Positions 15,101 through 27,825 of a DNA stretch of 64,000 nt are shown here, one piece after another (positions within the stretch are counted from its first letter, which is position 1; the number at the start of each line of letters is the position of its first letter). The DNA comes from Ophiothrix spiculata (lineage: Eukaryota > Echinodermata > Ophiuroidea > Amphilepidida > Ophiotrichidae). A model generated the notes under the pieces. It had not been told where the DNA came from. It saw only the letters and a program-made list of their open reading frames with translations, and searched no databases. The stretch lies in the NCBI GenBank assembly GCA_000969725.1, contig JXSR01S065779.1; one strand, given 5' to 3'. The translations under genes and the position numbers were made by a program.

Positions 15101-18100
15101 TACTACAGGCAGGAATCAGTAATTAGTCCGAATATGTCACAGACGGTGGATATAAATGGGCACGTAATTGCTACCGAGGCAGGCCACGCTCGGTGGCTTG
15201 CCAATAGGTCAACATTGGATCGGGATGCAGGGGGTCAGGGGTTCTAATCCCGGGCGAAACCGGTTAACCCGGAAATTTTTGAATGGCGTATTCGGCCTTG
15301 TTTTCAACGTGCGAGAGCATTACCGTATGTGATTATTAAGACAAAACCACAATAAAATATGTTCATATTAACATTGTAAAAGCTGTTTCGCTGCGTGGGT
15401 CATGAAAAATATTCATAAATGATTCTCCTGTCTCCAAACATTAATCCCTCCTCTACATGTGAGTAGCACATTTATTTCTCTTCGCAATTGGAAGTGTGCT
15501 CTTTCTGCTTTACGTTTGACGTAATTTACGTTGAAATTGATGTTAATAGTAATTGCATCATATTTGGTACTAAATTAATTCTACATGTATCCTCTATCAA
15601 TACACATATCTATAGTTGCCATGCAAATCCTTGTTTTAAAGTAATAAGCATTCAAAATGTGCAGTTAATTTTTGGACACCCTGTACATGACACACGATAA
15701 CAATTTAGGCATACATGAAGAGTAGAATTCATAGAATCATTAAATCTTATACAAATGTTGACGGTTGAGATACGTATCGATATCATGGAATTAAAATAAT
15801 GATAATTTAGACTTTTAATGTTAACCATAGCATTTTGTCGTTGAAAACGTTTGATCGTAAACTTAAGTGTTAAAAGTTGCTGTTTTCATGTATTTTATGT
15901 TGCTGTCGCAAACATTGGAAGCTTGATTTACGATTTTGTAATAATTCCTTGAAAAGTATATGTTCTACAATCTGGCAATATCTAAATAATATTGGATTAT
16001 CCGAACTGCGTAATTTTTGAGATTATGAAAAAAAAAATTGAAGAAAACTGTTAAAACTGTTGACGCCATTTTGAAAATGTTTCTTAAAAGAAAATTAATA
16101 GTCAAAGCAAAAATATAGACACTACTTTGCATGTATACCAACAATCGTGATAGTCTGTCAAGTGTAAGTATGAAGCAGTGAATATAACATTCCAGCATCT
16201 TGTTGTTGAAAAAGAACCGTCCCCTTAAGATTCAATGTCATGTAGTTCTACATCAATCGGCTACGGAGTTTCCTCTAACTACAATTAGGGATGTCAATTA
16301 GTGTAGAAAAATCCGTGCTGGGTTGAAATTTACGTTCAAGTACCTTCACTTTAGACTCCTCAATGACGGGTTCAATAATGTTTAAAATAATTAAAAATGT
16401 ACCTATTGGAAAAAATGGGAGTTTTTTTAATATTGAGGGGGGTTCCTTTTAGTTTTCATCATAAAACAAGTATATTACAGTTGATTGAATGTTCGTATGT
16501 TTTCATAAATGAGCAGCTCCGTATGAAAATGGACCAGAGGTCGCCGTGCAAACTCAAATTAAGCTCCGTTCTGCGGTATAGCGCGTTGTACAAAAATCGC
16601 ATTTCGCGATGTGATTCACTCACTTTTAGGCAAAAAATAAACAACTATTTTAAAAGGAGATAGATCCATTGTTTCAATTTATGAAGGACACTTTTTGGAA
16701 ACCACTTCTTGTACTGTACAGCAGTCGATCGAAAACCCAGACCACCGCCCGGTCGGAGACCTTCCAATACTTTTGAAATCCTTGCATGACACAGAACGTC
16801 TCCAAAAAAGTGTCTGACATCATAACAACCGGTAGATATTCGTGTTCAAAATGGTATATTTTTTGACTTTCAACAGCGAATGAATCACCTCGCGAAATCG
16901 CAAATGTCCTCCAAACCCCACGCTACCACCCTCTTTTTATAAATCCCCGCAAGCAATGAGAATAATCTTGGAGCTGTATACCCGGAAACTCCCGGCACAA
17001 AACAGGCTGGACATTGCAAATCACGCCAAGTTTTCTTTCTTATTTTTTGGATGGTATAAGTCATAATAATTGTGAATTTGGTTCAATATCAGAATATTAC
17101 TCACATCCACCACTCTTTCATGTCATTTACCAGTAAAAAGCATTCCAATATTGTAGATATAAGTACTTTTAAAGGTTAGGGGAGTAAGTGTAGGTATTGT
17201 AGTTGTCATTTTTTCAAGAACCTTACTGGTTTAAAGTCGTGGTTGTTTATTCACGCTACTCCCGTTGTATATCAGCAGCTTTTCAAATGGGTCCATTTGG
17301 TGAAATTGAACAAATGACCTCAAATTTGGGCGGATATTTTCAATACGAAGTGAGATATGGGATTTTTTGGACGCTTAGCTACTGTCAGGCACTTGTAGAT
17401 ATTTTTTTTAAACAAATCAGTTTCATAGTTTGTTTGTCATTTTTACACGCCCGTAAATTCCTTATATTGTAATTTTCTATACTTTACCCCTATTTGTAAC
17501 TCAAATTGCGCCATTTTCTCGGACATAATCTTTAATATCTCCGGAACCGCTTGACCTACAAATGTGATCTTGGTGTCATTTTACTTTGGAAACAATTCAA
17601 ATGTGTGATGAAAACAAATTGAATAGGAACTTTAATTTTCTCGTTGATATCCCTACTACAATTATGACAATGACTGTGAATCGAACAGTCTTACTTTAGT
17701 CAATATTGGGCTGTTTGAACTTTTCCACAAGCAATACAGTTTTCAAAAAATATGAAATCAGACACACGATGTGTGGGGTTACCATACACCCGGAGAGATG
17801 GAGTTTTAAAACGTCTCGTTGTTGAAAAAGAACCGTCCCCTTAAGATTCAATTTAATGTAGTTTTACATCAATCGGCTACGGAGATTCCTCTAACTACAA
17901 TTATGACAATGAATGTGAATCGAACAGTCTTACTTTAATCAATTTTGGGCTGTTTGGACTTTTCCACAAGCAATACTGTAACAGTTTTCAAAAAATCTGA
18001 AATCAGACACACGATGGGTGGGGTTACCATACACCCGGAGAGATGGAGTTTAAAAACGCTGCCGGAATAAGGCGTTTTCCTCCTGTTTCAAGTCACTTTA

Positions 18101-21100
18101 AAATGTATTGTAAACCCTGGCGACAATTAACATGCATCAGTGTAAGTGAAATATCGCCCTTTTTCGGCAGTGGGATGATGACATTGGTGATCCCTTGATG
18201 TGGTGGAGACGATGTGTTGAAAACTTCAAAGCAGAGTGTCCAAATGATTTTCCAAAAACCTGGAGGACCTCAGCTGTAATTTTACAATCCAGTGCAGCTG
18301 CTATCTCATCATCGACTGGACGGATTGATGCAAATTGGACGATTTTTATCAGCTTTTGGTGGTATTTCAGCAATATCAACAACGATAGTAGTTTAACCAC
18401 TATCGTTGTTGAGATGAAATATTCTCCTCCAACAAATCTTTTTCACTTTCAGGTGGATTTCAATCCGTTTTATAACCTTAAAACATTTCTTTTTCCATTC
18501 TTTACTAATAACGAGTGAATGGTCTAAGTGGGTGTGTAGTTCCCGGTCTTGTCAGCCAGGTGTAACTCTTCGATCTCTTTATTAAACAAGGCAGCTTCAT
18601 CTGCTTTGAATATATCATTTAGGCTTACCTTTTGTTTACTCCGCCTCTCTGTGTTGTGGTAATTTAAACCACAAGAATCCGCTTAACTTCAACTGGATCT
18701 TTTCTTGGGATACAAAGCTCGACAGTATACATATCTCGATACACAGCTAATACTACTTTGATAGTTACTGGAAAGGACGTATATTTTTCAGTGATGTCCA
18801 CTGTGTCATCTGACAAAGTCAGTGCCTGGTTATGATTTGAAAGTTCCAACTAGAATGTCTGTTTTGTAGCTGCATGAGTCTACCAACCTCTTTTGATTGA
18901 ATCCGGGTCTTTTTCACGGCTTGCTTTTGCTGGTTCTTAGGCTAGTAACTACACAAATGCTCAGAATACGATGATCAAAACCTAGTTCCACTTTTATACA
19001 TCCGCATAGAGTTGACTAATTTGTCATTGATCAGGATATGGTTCAGTTGGTATTTGATGCCTGCTGATGACTCCATGTCCACATTTAACTACGTGCCTGC
19101 ACTGTGTGGAACCTTGATGCTGGTCTAAGATTATATTCCTGACCCAGGTTCACAATTTGCTCGCCATTGTCATTTGTGTCATCAACTACCATTAGCTCCC
19201 GACAACATCCGGGTAAGTAAAGACTACGTAACATTGTTATCTGCACCAATGAAAGTTGTGATTCTTTACTTGTTGAGAAATTCTGCAGGTGTGATGTAGA
19301 AATCATCCTTGGCTGAATATGAAGCCCACTCATTTTTGTGAGTATAGGAGAAAATACAACGGTGATGCTTAACTTGGGTTCTCATGGAAGGTGGTGTAGA
19401 GTATCCTACTTAATCCATATTTCTAGCCTCTTTAAGCGCTTGTAAATAAACTTAGATTAAGTATACCAACACAGCCTATCTCTGACATTAAAAGGCTGAA
19501 ATGTATGGATGTTAACATCTTAAATTTGAACACAAAAAGACAACTGAAAACATACATACAAAAACAGAGTAAATACATACGATAGAAACAATCAAACAAC
19601 CTAAAGAATGAGGGAATAAACAAAAACAACAACAACAACAAATTAACAGTTTATATATTTTCAACAAATTCAACTTACCTGAACATCGTTCTGTTCGTGT
19701 CAATAATGTTGGATCGAAAAATGGATGCAGATGTGTGAAAAATAAAACAGGATGATATAATTTAAATATAAAATATATTAATTGATATAATATAAATACT
19801 TTTTGCTTAAACATGATCTTACCACCATAAATAGGTCTATACACCTCCCTGGGGTATTACATAACAGTGGAACATTATTTTATCGTTTCAAATAGAGTAT
19901 TCTATCACAAAACGCTAAATTTATTAATTTATTTTACATTTTATATAAAAAACAAGGAATATGTATACCTAAACCCAAAACACTTAACCCTCGTCTAACC
20001 AGGCTTTTTTTTGTAACACGTCTACCCAAGGGGGGAGGGGTTGTTGCAACCCCCCTAAATTTGTGCAATTTTTGCTATTAATAGATAGGTATGATCCTCA
20101 CCTATCCAATGATACCAAGATCACAGAAATCGGCCAAGGCATTACGTAATTATGACGTCATAAAAGTCGAAAATCGGAAAATCGGGATTTGGGCAAAAAT
20201 GGCCACCAAAATCAAAATTTTGCTATAAAAGTTCTAAATGACCGATTTTCGTCGGTTTGTTTGCTAATAAAGAAGGTAAATGATACTTTTAACATGCCCT
20301 GCAAGTTTCAGCTTCATAGCATGCATATATTTTTCAAACTGGCGACTTAAAATTTTACGGGGCTTTACCAACCCCCCTACACCCCAATTTTGACGGCCTA
20401 CCCTAACCCCACCTTAGATGGTGCCCCCTAATTTTTTCATCAAAATGACCGTAAAAGATTTAAAAGAGATTACCCAAATGCCTGGGGTCGGTTGGTTTTG
20501 CGTTTTTATGCAACGGGGAAAAAACCTTAGGGGGGTTACAACAACCCCCCTGGGTAGACGAGGGTTAATACCGTATTGCAGACAGTGTTGAATGAATTAT
20601 TGCTTTTGACAACTTCAAAGTCACTAGGATAATATATAAATAAAAGAACGTTTCTAAAACAATTATTAATTTATAAATGATTTTTTAATATGTGACCGTT
20701 ATGTGTGTATAACTGTTATCCTACAAACTCCATATTTATTATGTGACTTACATGGGATACTGTACAATCAATTATATATAGAATTACGTAGTCCACTTTA
20801 TTCCACTATAGATCCATACTTTGCCTTACACATACCTCAAGGAACAGCCTACAGAGGCCAACCGTTGAGAAATCATGATAGATCCTTAATAATGATAATA
20901 ATTCCGGCATTTATATTGCGCCTTTTTCAGTTGAAACAAAGCGCTGGGCATTATTATTACGCCATAACTCCCAGGACACACACCGGTATCCAAAGCACAC
21001 AACACACCTGATTTATATCACTCTATACTTACGTTGACAGTTGACACCAGACCATCCATCTTCACTTTCCAGGACACACACCGGTATCTTAAGCACACGG

Positions 21101-24100
21101 GACACCTGATTTATATTACGCTATACTTACGTTGACAGTTAACACCAGACCACTCGTCTTCACACTTTCTAGGACACACACGGGTATCTTAAGCACACTG
21201 GACACCTGATTTATATTACGCTATACTTACGTTGACAGTTAACCTTAGACTGTCCGTCTTCACACTCTGCAGGACACACACCGGTATCTAAACCAAACGA
21301 CACACCTGATTTATATTACGCTATACTTACGTTGACAGTTAACACCAGACCACCCGTCTTCACACTCTTCAGGACACACACCGGTATCTAAAGCACACGA
21401 TGCACCTGATTTGCAGTGACATTGAGAGCGGCAATTTGCTCCAAACGTACCAGGGGAGCAATCTGATTCGAGAGTCAAATAGAATGCGAGTTCATGCGAG
21501 TATTGAGTACAAACAAATGCAATTTCAAGGTTTCACCTGAAAGTAACTTATTGTGGTTACAGATATATATTTTAGTCTCAATGATTTTATATGGTATTAT
21601 TGAGTTTTACCCAGTTTTAGCTCCAGACGATTATTCAAATATAAGGCGCATGTACCAGGTGTTCCAAAAATTATTACATGTTTTTGCAAAGCATACTTTA
21701 CATACCTCTTCTATATGGATGTTCACAAATATAAATATCAAAGGATTATTTTTTGAGATATCAACAAAGATAGATACCTATGTCAGAAAGCTATTTTCAA
21801 AATTCAATAAAATCGTAAGCATGTTCGTGTGACGTCATTTTAACCTTCGTCCAACATGAAATCGACATAGCTAAAGTTAAGTTGTTATATACTGTATATA
21901 AAGATAGAGTCTCTTCTTTCCATTGATACCAAAATCATGAAAATCCGATAACCTATTTCGTAATTATGACGTCATAAAGTACTGTCAGGTCAGAAAATCA
22001 GGCAAAAATGGCCACCGACCATTTTTATTTTTTTTCTCCATCTACTTTTTGGCATAATAACATCTTACTACATGAAATCATTTTTGAGACACTTGGTATA
22101 GGCATGCTCCTGGCATCATCTCTTGTATTAAAGAACGGCAAGCATTAAGGTTATAAATTGGGAAATATTATTATACGTATTATGATATAGATTTCTCAAA
22201 CCCTACGAAACAAGAATTCAATTTGTGTATAACATAGTTTACCTTCACCACCATATAATCCTTGATGTCCAAACTGACACGAGCAATCATAACGGCATAA
22301 ATAAAACCTCCCCACCATTCACTTGAATAATACATTACATTCATTAAAATTTATCTCAATTTCCTATGTCTTAATTGACACAAACACTTTGATGAAGAGT
22401 GGGGGCAGAAGACACTTCCCCAAGAAACTTTTTGCTTGACAAACCTTGATTGCAATCAAGTCCTTCATATCCTGATTGACACGAGCAGCCGTAGGGATGA
22501 GGAAGGCAAAACACACTTCCTCTGCATGCGAAATCATCGCGAGAAGAACAAACTAACGCACCATCCTGAGCCCAGTGGTTACGTCCTAAAACTGAATTTG
22601 TAAAGATAATAATTATTATTGTTTTGTAATTTATCTTCTAAAATTGATTCTCGCTATTTATACTTTATCTTGAAACTTTCAAATCGGGCGATATGGTAGT
22701 GCAAATTTGTTTTAAAATTGTTCAGTTAGCTAGATGGTAATGTCATGTCATTTACCTTCTTCACAGTTCGTTCCTTTGAATCCCGGTGCACAGACACACT
22801 TCCCTGAGCGTTCGTCACATATTCCGTTGTTAAGACATATCGGACAGAGTGAATAGCAGCTTGGTGGATTCCATTTGCCAGTTGGGCAAGCTGTGGAAAA
22901 GCGTAATTAAGTCGAATTCGGTAAAAGATATATGCTATTTAGCATCTTAACAAAAGAAAAATAATGATGACTTTTAACGCGCGATTGATGATGATTTAAT
23001 AATTGCCACAAATGAAAACTACAGTACTACCGGGCTTCAGGCAATAAAACGTCCGTACATTATAAGGGAATGCCCCAGACTCAGAGGTGTTTTTTTTAAA
23101 TAAATGAGCGAAGGTGCTCATTTTTGGTCAATATATAATTATGAACAAAAGAATTGTTTTCAAGCCATTTTCAAGGTCGTATCACTACCGGTTGCTATGG
23201 CAAAGGCGGTCATATTGGATTAAGTAGGGTATTCTTGCGCGAATTTTTTTTTCAGAAACCACACATGCTATTGCTTTGAACCTTTGTATGTACTTTCTTA
23301 AGACAGATACTATAAGATATCAAAGAGAAAATGTCAGATTGTATCCAAGAAGTGGGGGTCAACGATCTCAAATGTTGTCTTTTAAAAGCGGTTTTTCGCT
23401 AAAATTCGACATAAATTGTGTACCGCCGCGGCAAAAGGGTCCAGTTGTCGACTCCTATATGTTGCTCATTGTAGCATATCTGATGTATACAAATACCATA
23501 CATTAGATATGCTACAAGGAGCAACATGTACGAGCCGACAACTGGACCCTTTTGCCGCGGCGGTACACAATTTTACATTTAAATTTTTCGAAAAATATAT
23601 CATTTAGATAAATTCATTTAAGTGAATTAAATGACCAATTTGGAAAACAATAAAAAAAAAAATACAATGCATGGGTTAGTATTATGGAAAGGGTAACTTT
23701 TCTGAGATTCGCGTCGACATACTTTACTTTGTTCAATCATTACTTTTGAGCCGAATGTCGAATTAAAGTCAACTAAAAAATAAATTAAAGCTGAAATTTT
23801 ATGAATATCACTAAAGTAAGACACTAATTTCATCAAAAGTGCGCTATTTCCAAAAATGGGTCTGGGACATCCCCATAAATGACACCGTTCCGTCCAAAAC
23901 CAGCCGAAAATGTAGCCTATTGTAATTTTCATTTTTTTAAATATTTTAATTTGTCTTAATATTTGCAAAGACCATTGCATGCTATAAGAATTAAAATGGC
24001 ATCTCAATGAACTTCACTTGATTTTCAGAAGTCAAGTTATGGTCCGCCAAACGTTGTTTTAATGTATAATTGAAATAAACGCGTTGAAAGATTGGCAAGA

Positions 24101-27100
24101 CGTATATTTTCTGTTGATTGTCCTATACAGATATATTTCATACTAGCGTATGCGCGGGCTCCCGGTAGATGATTAGGACTTGTTATTTTGATCTTTTCTC
24201 GTACATTGATAATGTCCTCGATGTTCGCTATTTCGTAGGTCTATATCATCGTCATAACGTTGCCCTTGTAGCCCGTTCTGATTCACATTTTTTTCCAATT
24301 TTGCGTTTTACTACAGTTAAAATACGATCTTGACATGTATTTTCACTTGTAGCGAAAAAATGAAGTTTGCTGCATTTACCGCTCGTTTGAGATGGACGGT
24401 CACAAATGCTCATTGCACATTGGTACAATAAATAAAATGCACGATCAACTTGTACTCTCTTAGACCCGGTGCAGACTCCTTTATCGTATAAAATATTTTG
24501 CTTAGAATATTCTATGCTGACGACAAAATGACGTAGGTCATCGAATAAAATATAACACAAGCTTTATTCGATGGCCTACGTCATTTTGTCGTCAGCATAA
24601 AGAGGAGAGCGTGGCCGAGCGGTTAGTGCACGGGGCTCGTAATTTTACTCGGGTCTCCATTTTACTCTACCGTGGGTCCCCTGTACGAAGAGATTCCTTC
24701 ATGGGGTATGCATGTTATGCAAGTACTTGTATCATTTAGTGATTGATTTATTCTAGGCAAATATGCTGTACGATAGAGGAGTCTGCACCGAGCCTTACTT
24801 ACCACGCACAATGAGTTGAAAGATAGCGTGAACCCCTTGAGCGCGACGATGTTGTTCATGACATTCATACACTCCAGCATCATCCAAAGTAACACTTTCA
24901 ATCGTGTATGTCTTTTCACCTTCAAGAGATGAAATGGGTTCCCCTCCATTGTGCCTCCACTGTGTGACGTCAACATCAGTGTCAACATGAAATGTGACTT
25001 GTTCACTGATGCTTACAGTCCAGGAGAGCTCCCTAGGTCTTATCGTACCTGCATGGGACAACATAAAATACCTCAACGGTTAAAATATCAACTTCGTTGT
25101 GAATCTCTTGTCTCCCTTTTCCGCTTCCTCTACAATTACAAAATAATATTTTCCCAGTTGTATTCAAATACAGTATGCAGAGCTTCATTTAAGGGGGTAG
25201 TTAGGTAATTCAAGGCAACGCTTATTAGAGTCGTTAGGAAAAGAAAGAATATTGATTTTATACCTTAATTGTCGACGCAAATAATAAACAAGAGAATATT
25301 TTGCCTAACTATATATAACTTTACACATTTTAGTTCATTGCATATGACGTATGTCTACCGAATATTATGAGAAATATGAATCTAGGCCATTGTCTTTAAC
25401 CTGTAGCACAATGCACATATGCAATTTTACATCGGGGGTTATAGTATATGATTTGTTAAGCATCATTTACCGTTCCCTTGAAGTCTACTTAAAATTCTGG
25501 TTTAGGGTTACTTTTAATGGCCATTTATGAGCATGATATTCAACTAAACGCGGTTACGCCTGACCTGTGATGTTGTAGCAAAATGAAAGAAATAATGAAT
25601 AAATAAATAAATAAATAGAAAAATAAATAGATAAAACAATATATTTTAATAAATAAATAAGTAAAGAAAGAACGAAAGAACGAAAGAACGAAATAAATAA
25701 ATTATAAGGAACCTGACTTACTATCAGATGACATAATGATTGTTGTAATCCTTTCATCCACACCATTTTTGTTAGCATTGCAGTAGAATGCACCGATTCT
25801 CTCTACACCACCATCAACAGGCATATCCAGTTGTCTTACGTAACTGAAACGAGACCTTTCATATGAATTAGTAGGCAATGTTAACCCGCTCGATGTACCA
25901 GTATTCGATGTTCTTCCAAATGTGACAGCTGCGTTTCCGTCAGCTCCACTCTTGTATCCACCAATCCACTTAGTACCACCATTGATGTCTATTCTTGGGT
26001 TTGGGTTGAAGCATGTGAAATCAAGGAAACCGTCGACATCTACATTAGACAAAAAGAAAAACTGACAGTACTAAGTTATACGATAATGTGGCGTAATATG
26101 ATTTTTAAGCATACACAATCGGCAGAAAAAGTCGTTTTGACGATACTTATTATTCAGTAGTATGAGAAACTACACAGCAAAAAATAATTGCTCAACGTAG
26201 AGCAAAATTTTAATCCATACGGTAGTAAAAAGGGAACTATTCGTTTTCCGAGTAATTTTTAATCAATATTGCAAGATTAAAGGATTACTCTTTTATTGAT
26301 TAAATTGTTTAATCCTTCAAAAGAGTAAATATTTTAATCTTAAAGGTAGATTAAAAATTACTCTATTAGTAGACTAGTTCCCTTTTTACTCCCGCGTTGA
26401 TTAAAATTTTAACCTTAATCGATTATTGATTGTATTGCTAAATCTATGGGGACTACCTGAACTTATTATTCAGAGGTAAATGTGATTATTAACTTTAGTA
26501 TTAAAGTGCTGAATCATCAAATTGTACTGTCATATCAAGACTGATTTATTATTTACACTGCTTAAATTTGGCATCTTCCATTTTCAACTTCAATCTTTGC
26601 AGCCTATTATGTAGTCACAGAGCTTTGGTTACCGTTTACAGAGAATAACCGGGAGAATAATAAGTCTTAACATTATAAATACCGTCGCTCAGAAAATGCT
26701 AAAAAAGATCATGGCCATATATTTTAACGTACAGATCAACGACACAAAGAAGCCCGCAATTACAAAGCCAAGAAGATAAACAGTGCTATACAATACACGT
26801 AGCTGCGTCGATTGTGCACTGTGTGTGTATCGAAGCAGTGATTAAGCTTAGGCATGCTAAGTATATTCGCTGGACTCGCCGACAATGATAATTTGATAGT
26901 TCAGCATTTACTGCAATTGATAATCACATTTACCTTTGACTATAGACATGAATTCAGGTATTTCCATGGGCATAATAATCCATGCATCTCTGTATGTTCT
27001 TGGAAGGGCTCCATTTTGCGTTGTGGTCACGTCGTTCTGCCCGGTAAATGTTAGTGTATGAACCAGAAAATTTGCTCCGAATAGCGAGTAAAAACACAAA

Positions 27101-27782
27101 ACGATTAAAAAAATCGCGTTTTTCCTCTTTTTTGCGCTTACTCTGGCGGCGATTAACAAGAAAACACGTTCTTTGCTCTTCAAAGATTAAAAATATTAGT
27201 CTTTTTTTTAATCGAGATGAGTTAATCGCAAACTTTTAGTCTTTTTTTTGCTGTGTAAAGGGCCCATAATAAGGCTCAAGGCAAATAGATCGTAATATGA
27301 TAAATAGTTTTTGCACACAACAAGAATATTTGCTCACCTTCGTAAATCAAAATAAAAAAAAAATACTAAAATGTCAATTCAATGTAAAACTAGTATTTCT
27401 GGGCCTAAACCTGGTATTTCTCGAACTATGATATTTATTTTATAATTAAAATCAAGCTCCTTAGAGCTAATTGAATTCATGGAAAAACAATTGGTTCCTC
27501 TGTTTGAAGCTGACGTGTAAAGTCGAACTACTAACCTTGAAACACCCCTACCCCAAAATTTGAACTTGACACAATTTACACTGGGTAACTGCATTTCTAA
27601 GACCCTCTCCCAAATTTCTGGTATATTGATTTCATGCAAAAATAATTGGTTCTTCTCTATGTAGTTGACATGTGGAGTCGAACTAATTGCCTTGGAACAC
27701 CCCTGCCCGAAAATGTGAACTTGACACCATTTACACTAGGGTCTTTGTTTTACCCTGGGTGACCCCCTCTCTCTCTCTGTCT

Positions 27783-27825
<43 letters not shown>

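Noticed and set aside
19672-19830. Extra receptor exons ending at the GTAAG donors near 19675 and 19813.
   Set aside because: The only acceptors give 12- and 26-base exons that do not keep the phase-1 frame and encode no recognisable domain.
24605-24670. tRNA-Ser/Leu gene from a strong box A.
   Set aside because: No box B or acceptor stem follows; it lies inside an inverted-repeat element.
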